A DNA stretch of 64,000 nt from Pseudomonas mediterranea CFBP 5447 (lineage in GTDB: Bacteria; Pseudomonadota; Gammaproteobacteria; Pseudomonadales; Pseudomonadaceae). The first letter of the stretch is position 1. Each line of letters begins with the position of its first letter. The translations under genes were made by a program, and so were the position numbers. This document shows, piece after piece, positions 17,739 to 26,535 of this stretch. The notes beneath the pieces are model-generated. The model was not told where the DNA came from and did no database searches. It was given only the letters and a program-made list of their open reading frames with translations. The stretch is from NCBI RefSeq assembly GCF_000774145.1, contig NZ_KN322985.1, positions 650,710 to 714,709 of the forward strand, given 5' to 3'.

Positions 17739-18206
17739 TCAATCATCCAGGCCTCGACCGCTGAACAAGCGGTTGATCATTTCCATGGAATAGCCTCTAT
17801 ACGCCAGGAAACGTCCTTGCTTGGCTCGTTCTCGTGCATCGATGGGCAAATGCCCGGAGAACTTTCGACGCCAGGTATCCGTCAACTGGTCCTGCCAATC
17901 GATACCACTTTCACGCAAGGCCTGTTCGATATCCGGACGTTGCAAACCACGCTGGCCCAGTTCCTCACGAATTCGCAACGGACCGTAGCCGGCGCGGGCG
18001 CGATAAGAAACAAAACTTTCGAGGTAGCGGCTTTCCGATAACAGGCCCTCCTCCGTCAATCGGTCGAGGGCCGTTTCGATCAAGTCATCGGGAGCGCCGC
18101 GCTGACGCAACTTCCGCGTCAGCTCGACCCGACCGTGCTCGCGTCTGGCGAGCAGGTCCATCGCGGTTCGCCGCACCGCGACGAGGGTATCAAGTACGGC
18201 GGTCAT
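17739..18206 (-). CDS. recX: RecA regulator RecX
   Basis: A 155-residue helical protein that binds RecA filaments and dampens recombination. Typical blocks are [21 protein letters not shown] and [15 protein letters not shown], then a C-terminal [15 protein letters not shown]. It follows recA by eight bases on the same strand and is likely co-transcribed by partial read-through. Confidence 0.95.
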   Translation of the reverse strand: MTAVLDTLVAVRRTAMDLLARREHGRVELTRKLRQRGAPDDLIETALDRLTEEGLLSESRYLESFVSYRARAGYGPLRIREELGQRGLQRPDIEQALRESGIDWQDQLTDTWRRKFSGHLPIDARERAKQGRFLAYRGYSMEMINRLFSGRGLDD

Positions 18207-18214
18207 CGAATCGA

Positions 18215-19267
18215 TCAGATATCAACGTCGGCCATGTCGTCAGCGGTTTCGCGGCTGGCCAATGCCTTGACGTCGGCAACCGGGCTCAGCAGCTTGTCAC
18301 GCAGTTGCTTCTCAAGCGCTGCGGCAACGTCCGGGTTATCCGCCAAGAACTTGGCCGAGTTGGCCTTGCCCTGACCGATCTTGGTGCCGTTGTAGGCATA
18401 CCAGGCACCGGACTTCTCGACGAAACCGTGCAACACACCCAGGTCGATCATCTCGCCATTGAGGTAGATACCCTTGCCATAAAGGATCTGGAACTCGGCC
18501 TGACGGAACGGCGAAGCGACTTTGTTCTTCACGACCTTGACGCGGGTTTCGCTGCCGACCACTTCATCGCCTTCCTTCACCGCACCGGTACGGCGGATGT
18601 CCAGGCGAACCGAGGCGTAGAACTTCAGCGCGTTACCACCGGTGGTGGTTTCCGGGCTGCCGAACATCACGCCGATCTTCATACGGATCTGGTTGATGAA
18701 GATCACCAGGCAGTTGGCGTTCTTAATGTTACCGGTGATCTTGCGCAGGGCCTGGGACATCAGGCGAGCCTGGAGGCCCACGTGCATGTCGCCCATTTCA
18801 CCTTCGATTTCAGCCTTGGGTACCAATGCGGCCACGGAGTCGACGATGATCACGTCAACCGCGTTGGAGCGCACCAGCATGTCGGTGATTTCCAGGGCCT
18901 GCTCGCCGGTGTCCGGCTGGGAAACCAGCAGGTCGTCGACGTTGACGCCCAGCTTGCCGGCGTACTCAGGGTCCAGGGCGTGTTCGGCGTCGACGAAGGC
19001 GCAGGTCGCACCGGCTTTCTGGGCCTGGGCGATCACGGACAGGGTCAGTGTGGTTTTACCGGAGGATTCAGGACCGTAGATCTCGACGATACGACCTTTT
19101 GGCAAGCCGCCGATGCCGAGCGCAATGTCCAGGCCCAGGGAGCCGGTGGAGATGGAAGGAATAGCCTGACGGTCCTGATCGCCCATACGCATTACGGCAC
19201 CCTTGCCGAATTGACGTTCGATCTGACCCAAGGCCGCAGCCAAGGCTTTCTTCTTGTTGTCGTCCAT
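18215..19267 (-). CDS. recA: Recombinase RecA
   Basis: A 350-residue DNA recombinase and SOS co-protease. The Walker A box GPESSGKTT is at residues 65-73; the DNA-binding loops and acidic C-terminal tail (DDMADVDI) are intact. The start MDDNKKK has GAGG six bases upstream, and a LexA box lies 41 bases further upstream. RecA filaments should also trigger self-cleavage of the PrtR-like repressor of the tailocin island, so this gene is functionally tied to the island next door. Confidence 0.98.
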   Translation of the reverse strand: MDDNKKKALAAALGQIERQFGKGAVMRMGDQDRQAIPSISTGSLGLDIALGIGGLPKGRIVEIYGPESSGKTTLTLSVIAQAQKAGATCAFVDAEHALDPEYAGKLGVNVDDLLVSQPDTGEQALEITDMLVRSNAVDVIIVDSVAALVPKAEIEGEMGDMHVGLQARLMSQALRKITGNIKNANCLVIFINQIRMKIGVMFGSPETTTGGNALKFYASVRLDIRRTGAVKEGDEVVGSETRVKVVKNKVASPFRQAEFQILYGKGIYLNGEMIDLGVLHGFVEKSGAWYAYNGTKIGQGKANSAKFLADNPDVAAALEKQLRDKLLSPVADVKALASRETADDMADVDI

Positions 19268-19307
19268 TAAAGTCCTCACGTAATCAATAAGGCCTGGCGG
19301 CCAACAC

Positions 19308-19323
19308 CTGTATAAGTAGCCAG
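19308..19323 (-). promoter_or_regulatory. LexA (SOS) box of recA
   Basis: On the minus strand CTGGCTACTTATACAG fits the CTG-N10-CAG LexA consensus, 41 bases before the recA start. Confidence 0.85.
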
Positions 19324-19350
19324 TATTATTCCACAGGGATTCAGGATCGC

Positions 19351-19851
19351 CTACCCCTGATTTGAGATTTCTACGGCGGCATGTTGCAGCAGCCCCTCTA
19401 GCGCGGCCTTCACCGTCTGTCGGCGGACCTCATCACGGTTGCCCGGGAAGAATCGTTGCTCACTGACTAGCCTGTCACCGATGCCCCAGGCGAGCCACAC
19501 GGTGCCCACCGGCTTGTTCGGCGAACCACCGTCCGGCCCGGCCACGCCGCTGACCGCCACGGCAAACCGCGCCAGGCTTTTCTGCTGGGCACCCCGCGCC
19601 ATGGCCTCGACCACCTCGCGGCTGACCGCCCCGCCCCTCTCGAACAGCTCACCCGGCACATTCAATTGCTGGGTTTTCTGACGATTGGAATAGGTCACGT
19701 AGCCCGCCTCGAACCAGGCCGAACTCCCGGGGATCCGTGTGATCGCCTCGGCAATCCCGCCACCGGTGCAGGATTCGGCCGTGGTCACGTGGGCATTGAG
19801 CAACTGCAGGCGCCTGCCCAGCTCAGCCGCCAGTCCGCTGATGTCGTCCAT
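19351..19851 (-). CDS. pncC: CinA-family nicotinamide-nucleotide amidohydrolase PncC
   Basis: A 166-residue single-domain CinA C-terminal protein (NMN deamidase in NAD recycling). Motifs [16 protein letters not shown] near residue 22, YVTYSN and [10 protein letters not shown] near residue 101 are intact. Often labelled cinA in Pseudomonas; it marks the left border of the mutS-cinA tailocin site. Followed by recA with an 83-base spacer. Confidence 0.95.
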   Translation of the reverse strand: MDDISGLAAELGRRLQLLNAHVTTAESCTGGGIAEAITRIPGSSAWFEAGYVTYSNRQKTQQLNVPGELFERGGAVSREVVEAMARGAQQKSLARFAVAVSGVAGPDGGSPNKPVGTVWLAWGIGDRLVSEQRFFPGNRDEVRRQTVKAALEGLLQHAAVEISNQG

Positions 19852-19922
19852 GATGCTCTCCTGATTCGACGCAATGGGAGCCTACCGTACACGAGCATTC
19901 GCCGCTTGCAAGGCTCGACGGA

Positions 19923-20432
19923 CTACCGACCCAACGCCTTGACGTAGGCCTGACAGGCTTGCAAGGCGATCAGTCCGCGGTCGCCTTCGTCGGTGATGGC
20001 GATAATTCGTTGAGCATGCGCCGGGTCAAGTCGGGCGCGTGGGGCGCCATGATCCAGGCCGCCGGAGCTGGCGGCGGCAGGCAGCGCACAACCGGCGGGG
20101 GCGTCGCTGGCGTCGAGGAGAACTGACAGCCGGACATCGGCAGTAGCAAGGCGATCGCGCAGGCGATCCTGGTCACGTTGGGCATTACTCAGGGCTCGGT
20201 AGTGGGTTTGTTCGCTGGTGGATAGTTGTTGTTCCAGGGCCAGTTGCTTGTCCTGTTCGACCTTTTGCTGCATGGCTGCTGCCTGGGTTATCTGGTTCAG
20301 GGTTTCGGTCTGTACCCTGGTTTGCTCCGCCAGTGCCTTACCATACCGCCAGTCCTGGGCTTTCCATGTCACACCGACCAGTAGCAGTAACAGAATCAGT
20401 ATCGGGGCGGACCGTAGCGCCGCAGCATTCAT
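19923..20432 (-). CDS. Inner-membrane spanin (Rz-like)
   Basis: A 169-residue protein with an N-terminal membrane anchor (residues 10-26) and a long coiled-coil-like periplasmic helix rich in Gln and Glu (residues 33-105). This is the i-spanin layout. It overlaps the endolysin gene by four bases (ATGA) and contains the Rz1 gene in another frame. Together they disrupt the outer membrane to release tailocins. The Pro/Ala/Gly-rich part near residue 115 is partly shaped by coding for Rz1 as well. Confidence 0.85.
   Translation of the reverse strand: MNAAALRSAPILILLLLLVGVTWKAQDWRYGKALAEQTRVQTETLNQITQAAAMQQKVEQDKQLALEQQLSTSEQTHYRALSNAQRDQDRLRDRLATADVRLSVLLDASDAPAGCALPAAASSGGLDHGAPRARLDPAHAQRIIAITDEGDRGLIALQACQAYVKALGR
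19970..20185 (-). CDS. Outer-membrane spanin lipoprotein (Rz1-like), nested in Rz
   Basis: A 71-residue frame lying wholly inside the Rz gene in another phase. It starts MPNVTRIACAIALLLP and has a lipobox MSGC (Cys20), then a Pro-rich linker (PATPPPVV and PPPAP). Embedded Rz1 genes with exactly this plan are known in lambda-like lysis cassettes. The short proline-rich lipoprotein should pair with Rz across the periplasm. Confidence 0.8.
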   Translation of the reverse strand: MPNVTRIACAIALLLPMSGCQFSSTPATPPPVVRCLPPPAPAAWIMAPHAPDLTRRMLNELSPSPTKATAD

Positions 20433-20962
20433 TCCAGCACCTCAAGTGCCCGCGCATACAGCGCGCGCCGATCCGCCGCGCCGTTCTGGCCGCCGTTGAT
20501 CCGCTGAGTGATCTTGTCGAACCTCCCCTCATCAGCGAGAGTATTTAATCCGCGAGTAAACCAGAACCACGCCGCCGAGCTCGCCGCCCATTCTGGCTGT
20601 TCCAGCAATTCAGGCTGACTGATCAGGTCCAGGTTCAGGGCGTCTCCACACTCAGCATAGTTGGCTCGACCGGTGACTTGGATCAGTCCTCGCCCTCGAT
20701 ATCTGAAGCCATCGCCAGGCACCGCATTGCCCAAGTCGTCCCTGCCTTCATAGCGGACCTGGATTGGTGTTGGCCCCCACAACTCACGAACGTATTGCAA
20801 TTGACCAGATTCGTGACCTATCTGGGCAATAAAAGCCGCCCCCCTCGATAAGCCGGTGATTTGGTAATGCTCCATGGCCGCGCTGAGGGAAGGCGCGAAA
20901 ACGCCAGCTTTATCGCCGGCGTTCGGGAGGATCTGCAACAACTGCTGAGCGGTGACCACCAT
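20429..20962 (-). CDS. Endolysin, glycoside hydrolase family 19
   Basis: A 177-residue GH19 lysozyme/chitinase-like endolysin. The catalytic Glu is in IGHESGQ near residue 49, and FRYRGRGLIQVTGRANY is the GH19 signature block. No signal peptide, so it needs the holin for access to peptidoglycan; that gene lies about 24 kb upstream at the other end of the island. Start MVVTAQQ has GGAG seven bases before it; an upstream in-frame ATG is less likely. Confidence 0.9.
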   Translation of the reverse strand: MVVTAQQLLQILPNAGDKAGVFAPSLSAAMEHYQITGLSRGAAFIAQIGHESGQLQYVRELWGPTPIQVRYEGRDDLGNAVPGDGFRYRGRGLIQVTGRANYAECGDALNLDLISQPELLEQPEWAASSAAWFWFTRGLNTLADEGRFDKITQRINGGQNGAADRRALYARALEVLE

Positions 20963-21011
20963 ACTTTCTCCAAAAAAATGCCCATCAGTTCCAGTCAATC
21001 GGAAAGGGCGA

Positions 21012-21359
21012 TTAGCTAGCAGTGAAATCATCAGGCCGTAGATGCTTGGCCTGGATTTCGGGAAAACGAATCAGCCCCCTGAGTTTTTCAACCTCTGCTG
21101 TCTTCGCATTTACAAGTGGTGCCTCGCGGTTCGACCCAGAAAAATATCGATCGTAGCCCGTTAGTGGAACCGCATAAGCAGTCAACCGCAGGGCTTCGAT
21201 CTCATTTCGAGTTGAAGCGACGCGTATCTCTTACTCAGCAGCCAAAGGATAACCAGCCGCACCTACAACGATGCGAGCTCCTTTGCTTGCTTTTTCATCA
21301 GATCGACATATGTCTCGGTAGAGATTTCTACAGCGCCTGCCGCCACTTAATGGTGTGTA
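21012..21359 (-). pseudogene. Decayed tail-fibre assembly chaperone gene
   Basis: Reading the minus strand in two phases recovers chaperone-like pieces: VEISTETYVDLMKKQAKELAS in one phase (written here as VEISTETYVDL plus MKKQAKELAS), then GARIVVGAAGYPLAAE in another, an in-frame TAA at 21231-21233, then a 72-codon open stretch containing TRNEIEALRLTAYAVP and FPEIQAKHLRPDDFTAS before the stop at 21012. The order of blocks resembles tail fibre assembly proteins. At least one frameshift and one stop break it. A further open piece upstream (to about 21465, LHKFGGSYINFLTKLIRAE) may belong to another lost gene. Confidence 0.6.
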
Positions 21360-21496
21360 GCCTTTGATCCATAGCGAAAGATCTCCGCACGGATCAGTTT
21401 GGTGAGAAAATTAATGTACGAGCCACCAAACTTATGCAATACAGTTGGCAGGATAGTAATTTAAGCAGCCACCGTACCCACCATTAACAATCTGCA

Positions 21497-21742
21497 TTAT
21501 TGGACGAGCGCGCCAAACCCATCGGGCTCTCGCCCCATATACTCGGCATCTACCACCCATTCATCCCTATCCTCTTCATGGAGAGATGACTGCTCGTCCG
21601 CGTATTTTAAACTTACAACCCAATAGGGCACGCCAACGGGCACGACCTGCTTAGCCACTGCGTGCATATCAGCCCCAGGACTAGCAGCTCGCAAAATACT
21701 TACAGGACAACCAGACTTCTGAAAAAAAACAAGCATTTCCAT
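21497..21742 (-). CDS. Small protein downstream of the Mu-like tailocin fibre
   Basis: An 81-residue acidic protein starting MEMLVFFQKSGCPVS and containing PVGVPYWVVSL and EWVVDAEYMGREPDG. It lies 17 bases after the fibre gene on the same strand in A+T-richer DNA than the neighbouring tail genes. Position suggests a fibre-assembly or accessory role; I do not recognise a characterised family. Confidence 0.55.
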   Translation of the reverse strand: MEMLVFFQKSGCPVSILRAASPGADMHAVAKQVVPVGVPYWVVSLKYADEQSSLHEEDRDEWVVDAEYMGREPDGFGALVQ

Positions 21743-21759
21743 TTTTCATCACCAGAAAA

Positions 21760-22773
21760 TCAATTAGAAGAGAACACCGCGACATCAATATTTACGAAAT
21801 CAGACCTAGACGATGCAGACGATGCAGTAGATATGCTTACGGAAGTTGTGCTCCTGGCATATACACCTACGCAATTGATGCCGGTTATTGGGTTAGATGA
21901 GAGATTACCAGAAGCCACCACTGCAAAATTCGAATCAGATTCCGGCGTAGCGAACATTAGTGTGTAGTCGCCAACTCCGTTGTCTACGATTGAAGAGAAC
22001 CCCGAAGCGCTTCTTATAGCTGGTGTCCCAGTCCCATTAAAATTGCACCACGCTTTCACTCGACTTCCAGCGGGGTAGGCAGCTTTTAGCTTTTTTGGCG
22101 TAACGATGGTTGAATCATCTACACCAGCATTAGTCAATGCTTGCGTAGCAACCTTGGTGACACCAATAACTGTTTCCGTAGCAATGGTTGCCGAGTCAAT
22201 AATTGATGTCCATACCGACCAAGAGCCACCACTGTAGGCCCGTTTGTAAACAACCCTCGTAGCAACATCGATGCATGTTTGTATCTTCGCGAACGTACCG
22301 CTGCTGGTTCTGGTTTGCCCAAAAACAATGCCGCTGGACGGACTATTGGTGACGCCCGGAGCAGCATAAAAGTAACCTGTAGTGGCGTTATTCAGATCGG
22401 TAACTAGAGTTGAATCACCAAGCCCATACGCAACTTTCAAACTGGCGGGCGTAATAACGCGTTTGACATCCATTCCGGCTTGAACTTCTGCGTCGGTAGC
22501 CAGTTCAACAAGCCCTTTCACTGTCGCCGAAGCATCCGGCGGAAAAGCGGGGATCGCAGCAGCGATCTTTGCATTAATCGCCGCCAGGAGTTGGGTATTG
22601 TTGTCCTCATCCGGGGTTATGCTGGCGGACGCAATGACATTCAGCACCTCCTCTGTAACGGAGTTCCCCCACTGAGCCGGAATCAAAGATCCCGGCGTCC
22701 CCGTTACCGGGTTTTCATCTACAAACTTCCCATTCACCAGTCCGGCACTGGGAACGCTTTTCGGATAATCCAT
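21760..22773 (-). CDS. Tail fibre of the Mu-like tailocin
   Basis: A 337-residue fibre, the likely receptor-binding protein. The N-terminal 60 residues (MDYPKSVPSAGLVNGKFVDE) should attach to the baseplate; the central part has repeated collagen-free fibre segments, including DDSTIVTPKKLKAAYP, and the Ser/Thr-rich C terminus should form the tip. TAAGGAG precedes the ATG. The C-terminal third is visibly A+T-richer than the rest of the island, as expected if tips are swapped by recombination. It shares an ATQALTNAG(V/I)DDST motif with the fibre of the P2-like tailocin. Confidence 0.85.
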   Translation of the reverse strand: MDYPKSVPSAGLVNGKFVDENPVTGTPGSLIPAQWGNSVTEEVLNVIASASITPDEDNNTQLLAAINAKIAAAIPAFPPDASATVKGLVELATDAEVQAGMDVKRVITPASLKVAYGLGDSTLVTDLNNATTGYFYAAPGVTNSPSSGIVFGQTRTSSGTFAKIQTCIDVATRVVYKRAYSGGSWSVWTSIIDSATIATETVIGVTKVATQALTNAGVDDSTIVTPKKLKAAYPAGSRVKAWCNFNGTGTPAIRSASGFSSIVDNGVGDYTLMFATPESDSNFAVVASGNLSSNPITGINCVGVYARSTTSVSISTASSASSRSDFVNIDVAVFSSN

Positions 22774-22784
22774 CTCTCTACTCC

Positions 22785-23384
22785 TTAGTCATAATTGATA
22801 TGCACCTGCGTATGCGCCGGCGCATTGCGATGAATCTGGCACTCCAATACCGACCCAGGGTTAACGCCAAAGCGCTCCCCCCAATAGCTGGCGCCAAAAC
22901 GCCGACCGAGCAGCAGACGCCCTCCGGTATTGAGGGTCCACATGAATTGCGCCTGCCAGGTGCCAAAATGCGCCTCTCCAAAACGTGCACGGCCCATGCG
23001 AGGTGCCCTGTGTTCGGTAATGGTGGCGCTGGGATAACCCTGACTTCTGGCGATTTCCAGGTAATAAGCGATGGCCTGGCTACCCACCGCCAACAACCGC
23101 CGACGCACCGCCAACCTCCGGTCGTCATACAGCGGCGTGGCTCCCAGACACGGATCCGGCAGGTTCATCACCCGCTCCCAATCCGGCACCAGTTCACTCA
23201 CCCCCGCCGGGTCCATCTCATTGAGCAAATCACCCGCACGCGCATCGAGACGCGCCAGTTCCTCGGCGATGCCTCCCAGCACCTGTTCCAACTCCGGCAC
23301 CCGCTCCGGGTCCCACGCCGGACCGCTGGGCAACAGGCTGCGCAGTTGGGCCTGGTATTCCCCGGCGGTTCTTATTCCAGCCAT
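22785..23384 (-). CDS. Mu gp48-like baseplate protein (YmfQ/DUF2313)
   Basis: A 199-residue protein of the YmfQ family, which sits at the baseplate periphery and links to the fibres in Mu-like tails. N terminus YQAQLRSLLPSGPAW and the central MNLPDPC block are typical. It overlaps the gp47 gene by 13 bases and precedes the fibre gene by 11, as in Mu. Confidence 0.9.
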   Translation of the reverse strand: MAGIRTAGEYQAQLRSLLPSGPAWDPERVPELEQVLGGIAEELARLDARAGDLLNEMDPAGVSELVPDWERVMNLPDPCLGATPLYDDRRLAVRRRLLAVGSQAIAYYLEIARSQGYPSATITEHRAPRMGRARFGEAHFGTWQAQFMWTLNTGGRLLLGRRFGASYWGERFGVNPGSVLECQIHRNAPAHTQVHINYD

Positions 23385-24412
23385 ACGCAGCCTCCGAAGG
23401 TCAGCAACTGATTGCTCGCCGCAGTCACATCGGCGGCAGGTGCAGTAAGGGTGTGGTTGGTTTCACCGGTGGCGCTGCTGATGGCTTCGGCGATGTGGGT
23501 CAACAGCAGGGTTTCGCCAAGGCCTGCTTCACGGTTGTGCAGGTCGCGCAACTGGGCTTCGATGGCGGCGCGCACGGCACTGGTGTCGGGGGTGATGCGC
23601 AGCCTGTAGGTCACCGGGACCTGCACCGGCGCCAGCACATGCACCTCTGCGGTGACGGGGCGCAGGGGCTCGATATAGGTCCGGACTTCCTCCAGTTGCT
23701 CGGCATTGGGAATTGGCTGCGGATCGTCGTCACGCATGACGAACAGGCCGACGGTGCCGGGTCCCAGGTAGCTGCCACGGCACCAGGCGCGGGTGATGCC
23801 GGGGCATTCCAGGGCCCAGGTTTCATAATCCTGGGCCGAGCCGCCATGGGGGATGATGCGGTAGGAGCGGATCACTCTGGCCCGCAGGGATTCGAGGCTT
23901 TCCCGGGCGACGCCGCCGGTCAGCCCCGGCGCCAGCACGGTGAAGCTGCTGGAGATGCCGAGGATCGGTTGCACCGGCGTCAGCACCAGGCCGGCATCGG
24001 CATTGCCCAGGCTGCCGGCCTCCAGCGCGGCGATGGTGGTAGTGTTGACGCCATTGCCGGTGGTGCGAGCGCTGGTCACTTTGTAAGCGCGGCCGTCGGC
24101 GGATTGCATCAGCGTGTCGACATCCAGCACCGCACCGGCAGTCGCGGAGAAACTGACGCTGCCGCTGGCCGCCTGGGCGGTTTTGCGCGCCTGGTTCAGG
24201 CGCAGGGCGGCGATGCGCTCCAGGGTAGACTCGTCGGCCTTATCGGGCAGGATCTGCTCGGCGATCCAGTCCAGGTAGCCGTACAGGCCATAGGCTGCGC
24301 CACCGAGGGTACGGGCCAACACTTGGGCATCGGACTGGCGCAGCGAATCGCTGGCCAGGTCGCTTTGGGTGCGCTTGATCAGCACCGGCAGCGAAGGGGT
24401 TTCAAACGGCAT
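23372..24412 (-). CDS. Mu gp47-like baseplate wedge protein (baseplate J family)
   Basis: A 346-residue baseplate J-like protein. The family core GGVARESLESLRARV near residue 164 and HGGSAQDYETWAL near 187 are visible. In contractile tails this forms the wedge that controls sheath contraction. It overlaps gp46 by 11 bases and gp48 by 13, consistent with one operon. Confidence 0.93.
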   Translation of the reverse strand: MPFETPSLPVLIKRTQSDLASDSLRQSDAQVLARTLGGAAYGLYGYLDWIAEQILPDKADESTLERIAALRLNQARKTAQAASGSVSFSATAGAVLDVDTLMQSADGRAYKVTSARTTGNGVNTTTIAALEAGSLGNADAGLVLTPVQPILGISSSFTVLAPGLTGGVARESLESLRARVIRSYRIIPHGGSAQDYETWALECPGITRAWCRGSYLGPGTVGLFVMRDDDPQPIPNAEQLEEVRTYIEPLRPVTAEVHVLAPVQVPVTYRLRITPDTSAVRAAIEAQLRDLHNREAGLGETLLLTHIAEAISSATGETNHTLTAPAADVTAASNQLLTFGGCVWLE

Positions 24413-24800
24413 AGGTCACCTGCCAACTGTTATCGGGATTGATGTCCAACCGCTGGCCGTCAGCCAGGGTCAGGACCGTGCGTAGGTTCAGGCGCTGGGC
24501 ATCGAGGCGTTCGCTGATGACGTCGATGGCCCTGCAATGGCCATCATCGATCAGCCATTGCAGGGCCTCGCGGGCATAGAACTCAGCGTCGAGTTGGGTC
24601 TGGCGGGTCAGCTTGACCCGGCGCAGCAGCCACAGCCGCGAGCCGATGCGGTCATCGGCGACCGTAGGAAAAGTGTCGCCCCACCAGCCGAAACGCTCCT
24701 CGTCATCGACGGCGTCGTCGTCAGCGGCGCGGCGCCAGGTGAACAGGCTGATCAGTACCGAGCGGGTCAACGCGGCGTGCAGGTTCTGGCTGATGAACAT
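24402..24800 (-). CDS. Mu gp46-like baseplate protein
   Basis: A 132-residue GP46 family protein, containing FGWWGDTFP and SRLWLLRRVKLT, typical of the gpW/gp25-like wedge component of Mu. Adjacent to gp45 and gp47 homologues in Mu order with a one-base junction to gp45. Confidence 0.9.
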   Translation of the reverse strand: MFISQNLHAALTRSVLISLFTWRRAADDDAVDDEERFGWWGDTFPTVADDRIGSRLWLLRRVKLTRQTQLDAEFYAREALQWLIDDGHCRAIDVISERLDAQRLNLRTVLTLADGQRLDINPDNSWQVTYAV

Positions 24801-25309
24801 TATTGGCCTCCCACCGGTGCGCCGGTCTGGCCGCTGCCGGCCTGTACGCCGACATGCACATGCTTGATCTGGCTGATGCCGCTGGCGATCTGATCGCCTT
24901 GGGAAACGATCTGGCCGGTGTGGTTGATGACAGGACTGTCGATGTTCACCGCGCTGCCGGCGCGGATGTTCAGGGTGGCGGTCTCGATGTCGATGACACG
25001 GCCGCGCTTGAAGTGGATCCTGTCACCCTCGTCGGTGTAGATCGCCACTTCGCCGGGGGCCAGGGCCTTGAGGCGGAAGCGGCGGTCGGCGACCACCAGC
25101 ACCACGGCGTGGGACCGGTCGCCACCGAGGAAGGTGGCGATGCCCTCGGCGCCGGCCAGCGGGTTGCTGGTGAAGCCGTAGGGTTCGAAGTGCTCCATGT
25201 CGTCGTTCACTTCGCCGGCAGTGAGGCGCATCTGCAGCGACTGCAGTTTGGAAGCCGAATTGGCGAGCACGACAGTGCCGCGCGCCAGGAGGCGGGTCAG
25301 TAGGCTCAT
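24800..25309 (-). CDS. Mu gp45-like baseplate spike (gpV family)
   Basis: A 169-residue spike protein. The C-terminal KHVHVGVQAGSGQTGAP carries the His-x-His element that binds an iron ion at the tip of P2 and Mu spikes, and the preceding part has the short repeats of a trimeric beta helix (NIRAGSAVNIDSPV). This is the membrane-piercing tip of the tube. Confidence 0.92.
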   Translation of the reverse strand: MSLLTRLLARGTVVLANSASKLQSLQMRLTAGEVNDDMEHFEPYGFTSNPLAGAEGIATFLGGDRSHAVVLVVADRRFRLKALAPGEVAIYTDEGDRIHFKRGRVIDIETATLNIRAGSAVNIDSPVINHTGQIVSQGDQIASGISQIKHVHVGVQAGSGQTGAPVGGQ

Positions 25310-25372
25310 TGGGGTTCCTTCGGAAATCGGGTTGGGGGCGGGCTGGGTGTCAAGTCGAGGTTGGCGGTGGCT

Positions 25373-25421
25373 GGGCCGCCGTCATCGCGAGCAGCGAGCA
25401 GGCTCGCGATGACGGCGGCCC
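25373..25421. repeat. Palindrome with 20-base arms inside the tailocin operon
   Basis: GGGCCGCCGTCATCGCGAGC pairs exactly with its complement at 25402-25421 around a nine-base loop. The GCGAGC/GCTCGC part is REP-like, and a further REP half (TTCGCGAGCAAGCTC) follows at about 25452. It fills the 182-base gap between the gp45 and gp44 homologues. Confidence 0.85.
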
Positions 25422-25491
25422 ATTCAGCATCAATGCAAGCCGGCCGACGCCTTCGCGAGCAAGCTCAACCCCACAGGGGGCGGCACAAGGC

Positions 25492-26532
25492 TCAGGACTT
25501 GGGCTTGACCGGGTTTGCGTCGAAGGTATGGGGCGGGGCGACTTGCAGGGTGGTGACGGAGCCTTGGGCAGACAGCGAATAAGTCACCTTGGAAATCAAC
25601 ATGTCGCCGTCGAACCCCAGCACCGGGTCGATCACCCGCACCAGGCTGTTGTGGCGCCACAAGTCGCCATTGGCCTGGCGCCAGCCCTGCACGCGGTAGG
25701 TGGTGGTCAGGGCGCGACCGGTGCGGATGGCGCTTTCCCAGTCCGCTCGTTGCTGGGCCAGCTCGAAGGTCAACTGGGCGCTTTCGCTGATCACCGTCAC
25801 CCGCTTGCGTTTGAAACTCAAGTCGGTGGCGGTGCCCGACACTTCGCTGACTGCCGCCCCACTCTGCTGGTCATTCCCCTTGTGCTGGCCGATGACCCGG
25901 TATTCGGAGAACACCTGGCTGTAGTCCATCGGCGCGTTGCCCGAAAGAATATTCTTGCCCAGCTCCAGCACATCACTGGCTCGCCCGGCGCTGCCGGGTT
26001 TGGCCAGCAGCACGCGGCCTTCGGCGTCGTCGGTGGAAAACACCCGGAACAACGTCAGCAAACGGTCGATGGATTGAAAGACGGTCTCTCCCGGCACGAT
26101 GCTGTGTTCGCTCAAACGCGCCGTTTCCGGGATTTCACTGACCACCCCCACGCCATATGGCGAGGCCAGGGCCTGGACAATGCTCAGCACCGTCTGTCCC
26201 CGCCATTGGCTCGGACGATTGATCGCCGCGCAATCCACCAGGTCCTGGGTCTTGGAACCCCCTTCGATGCTCAGCGTGATCTGGCGCCCGTCATAGCTGA
26301 CCGGGGCCTTGAACACATAGCCGCTGAGCACCAGGTCGGCACCGATGCGCACCTGGCATTCATCACCGGGACGGATCGGCACCGCCTGGGTCTGCCCCGG
26401 CCATTGCCAGGTGATGTCGAGTTTGAAGGTGCGGAACTGACGCTCCAGGTCCGCGCTGATCTCCACACTTTTCCAGCCGCCGTAATCCAGCCCGCCGACG
26501 CTGAGCGTAACGACGTTGTCGAACTCGCTCAT
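25492..26532 (-). CDS. Mu gp44-like baseplate hub protein
   Basis: A 346-residue hub protein of the Mu gpP (gp44)/T4 gp27 type, starting with VTLSVGGLDYGGWKSVEI. It forms the trimeric hub on which the spike docks. Order gp43-gp44-gp45 is conserved with Mu. The 182-base spacer to gp45 is unusual for the operon and holds REP-like palindromes. Confidence 0.9.
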   Translation of the reverse strand: MSEFDNVVTLSVGGLDYGGWKSVEISADLERQFRTFKLDITWQWPGQTQAVPIRPGDECQVRIGADLVLSGYVFKAPVSYDGRQITLSIEGGSKTQDLVDCAAINRPSQWRGQTVLSIVQALASPYGVGVVSEIPETARLSEHSIVPGETVFQSIDRLLTLFRVFSTDDAEGRVLLAKPGSAGRASDVLELGKNILSGNAPMDYSQVFSEYRVIGQHKGNDQQSGAAVSEVSGTATDLSFKRKRVTVISESAQLTFELAQQRADWESAIRTGRALTTTYRVQGWRQANGDLWRHNSLVRVIDPVLGFDGDMLISKVTYSLSAQGSVTTLQVAPPHTFDANPVKPKS

Positions 26533-26535
26533 GAC

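Noticed and set aside
17834..19270. A 478-codon open frame antisense to recA and recX
   Set aside because: Compositionally biased shadow of two well-established genes.
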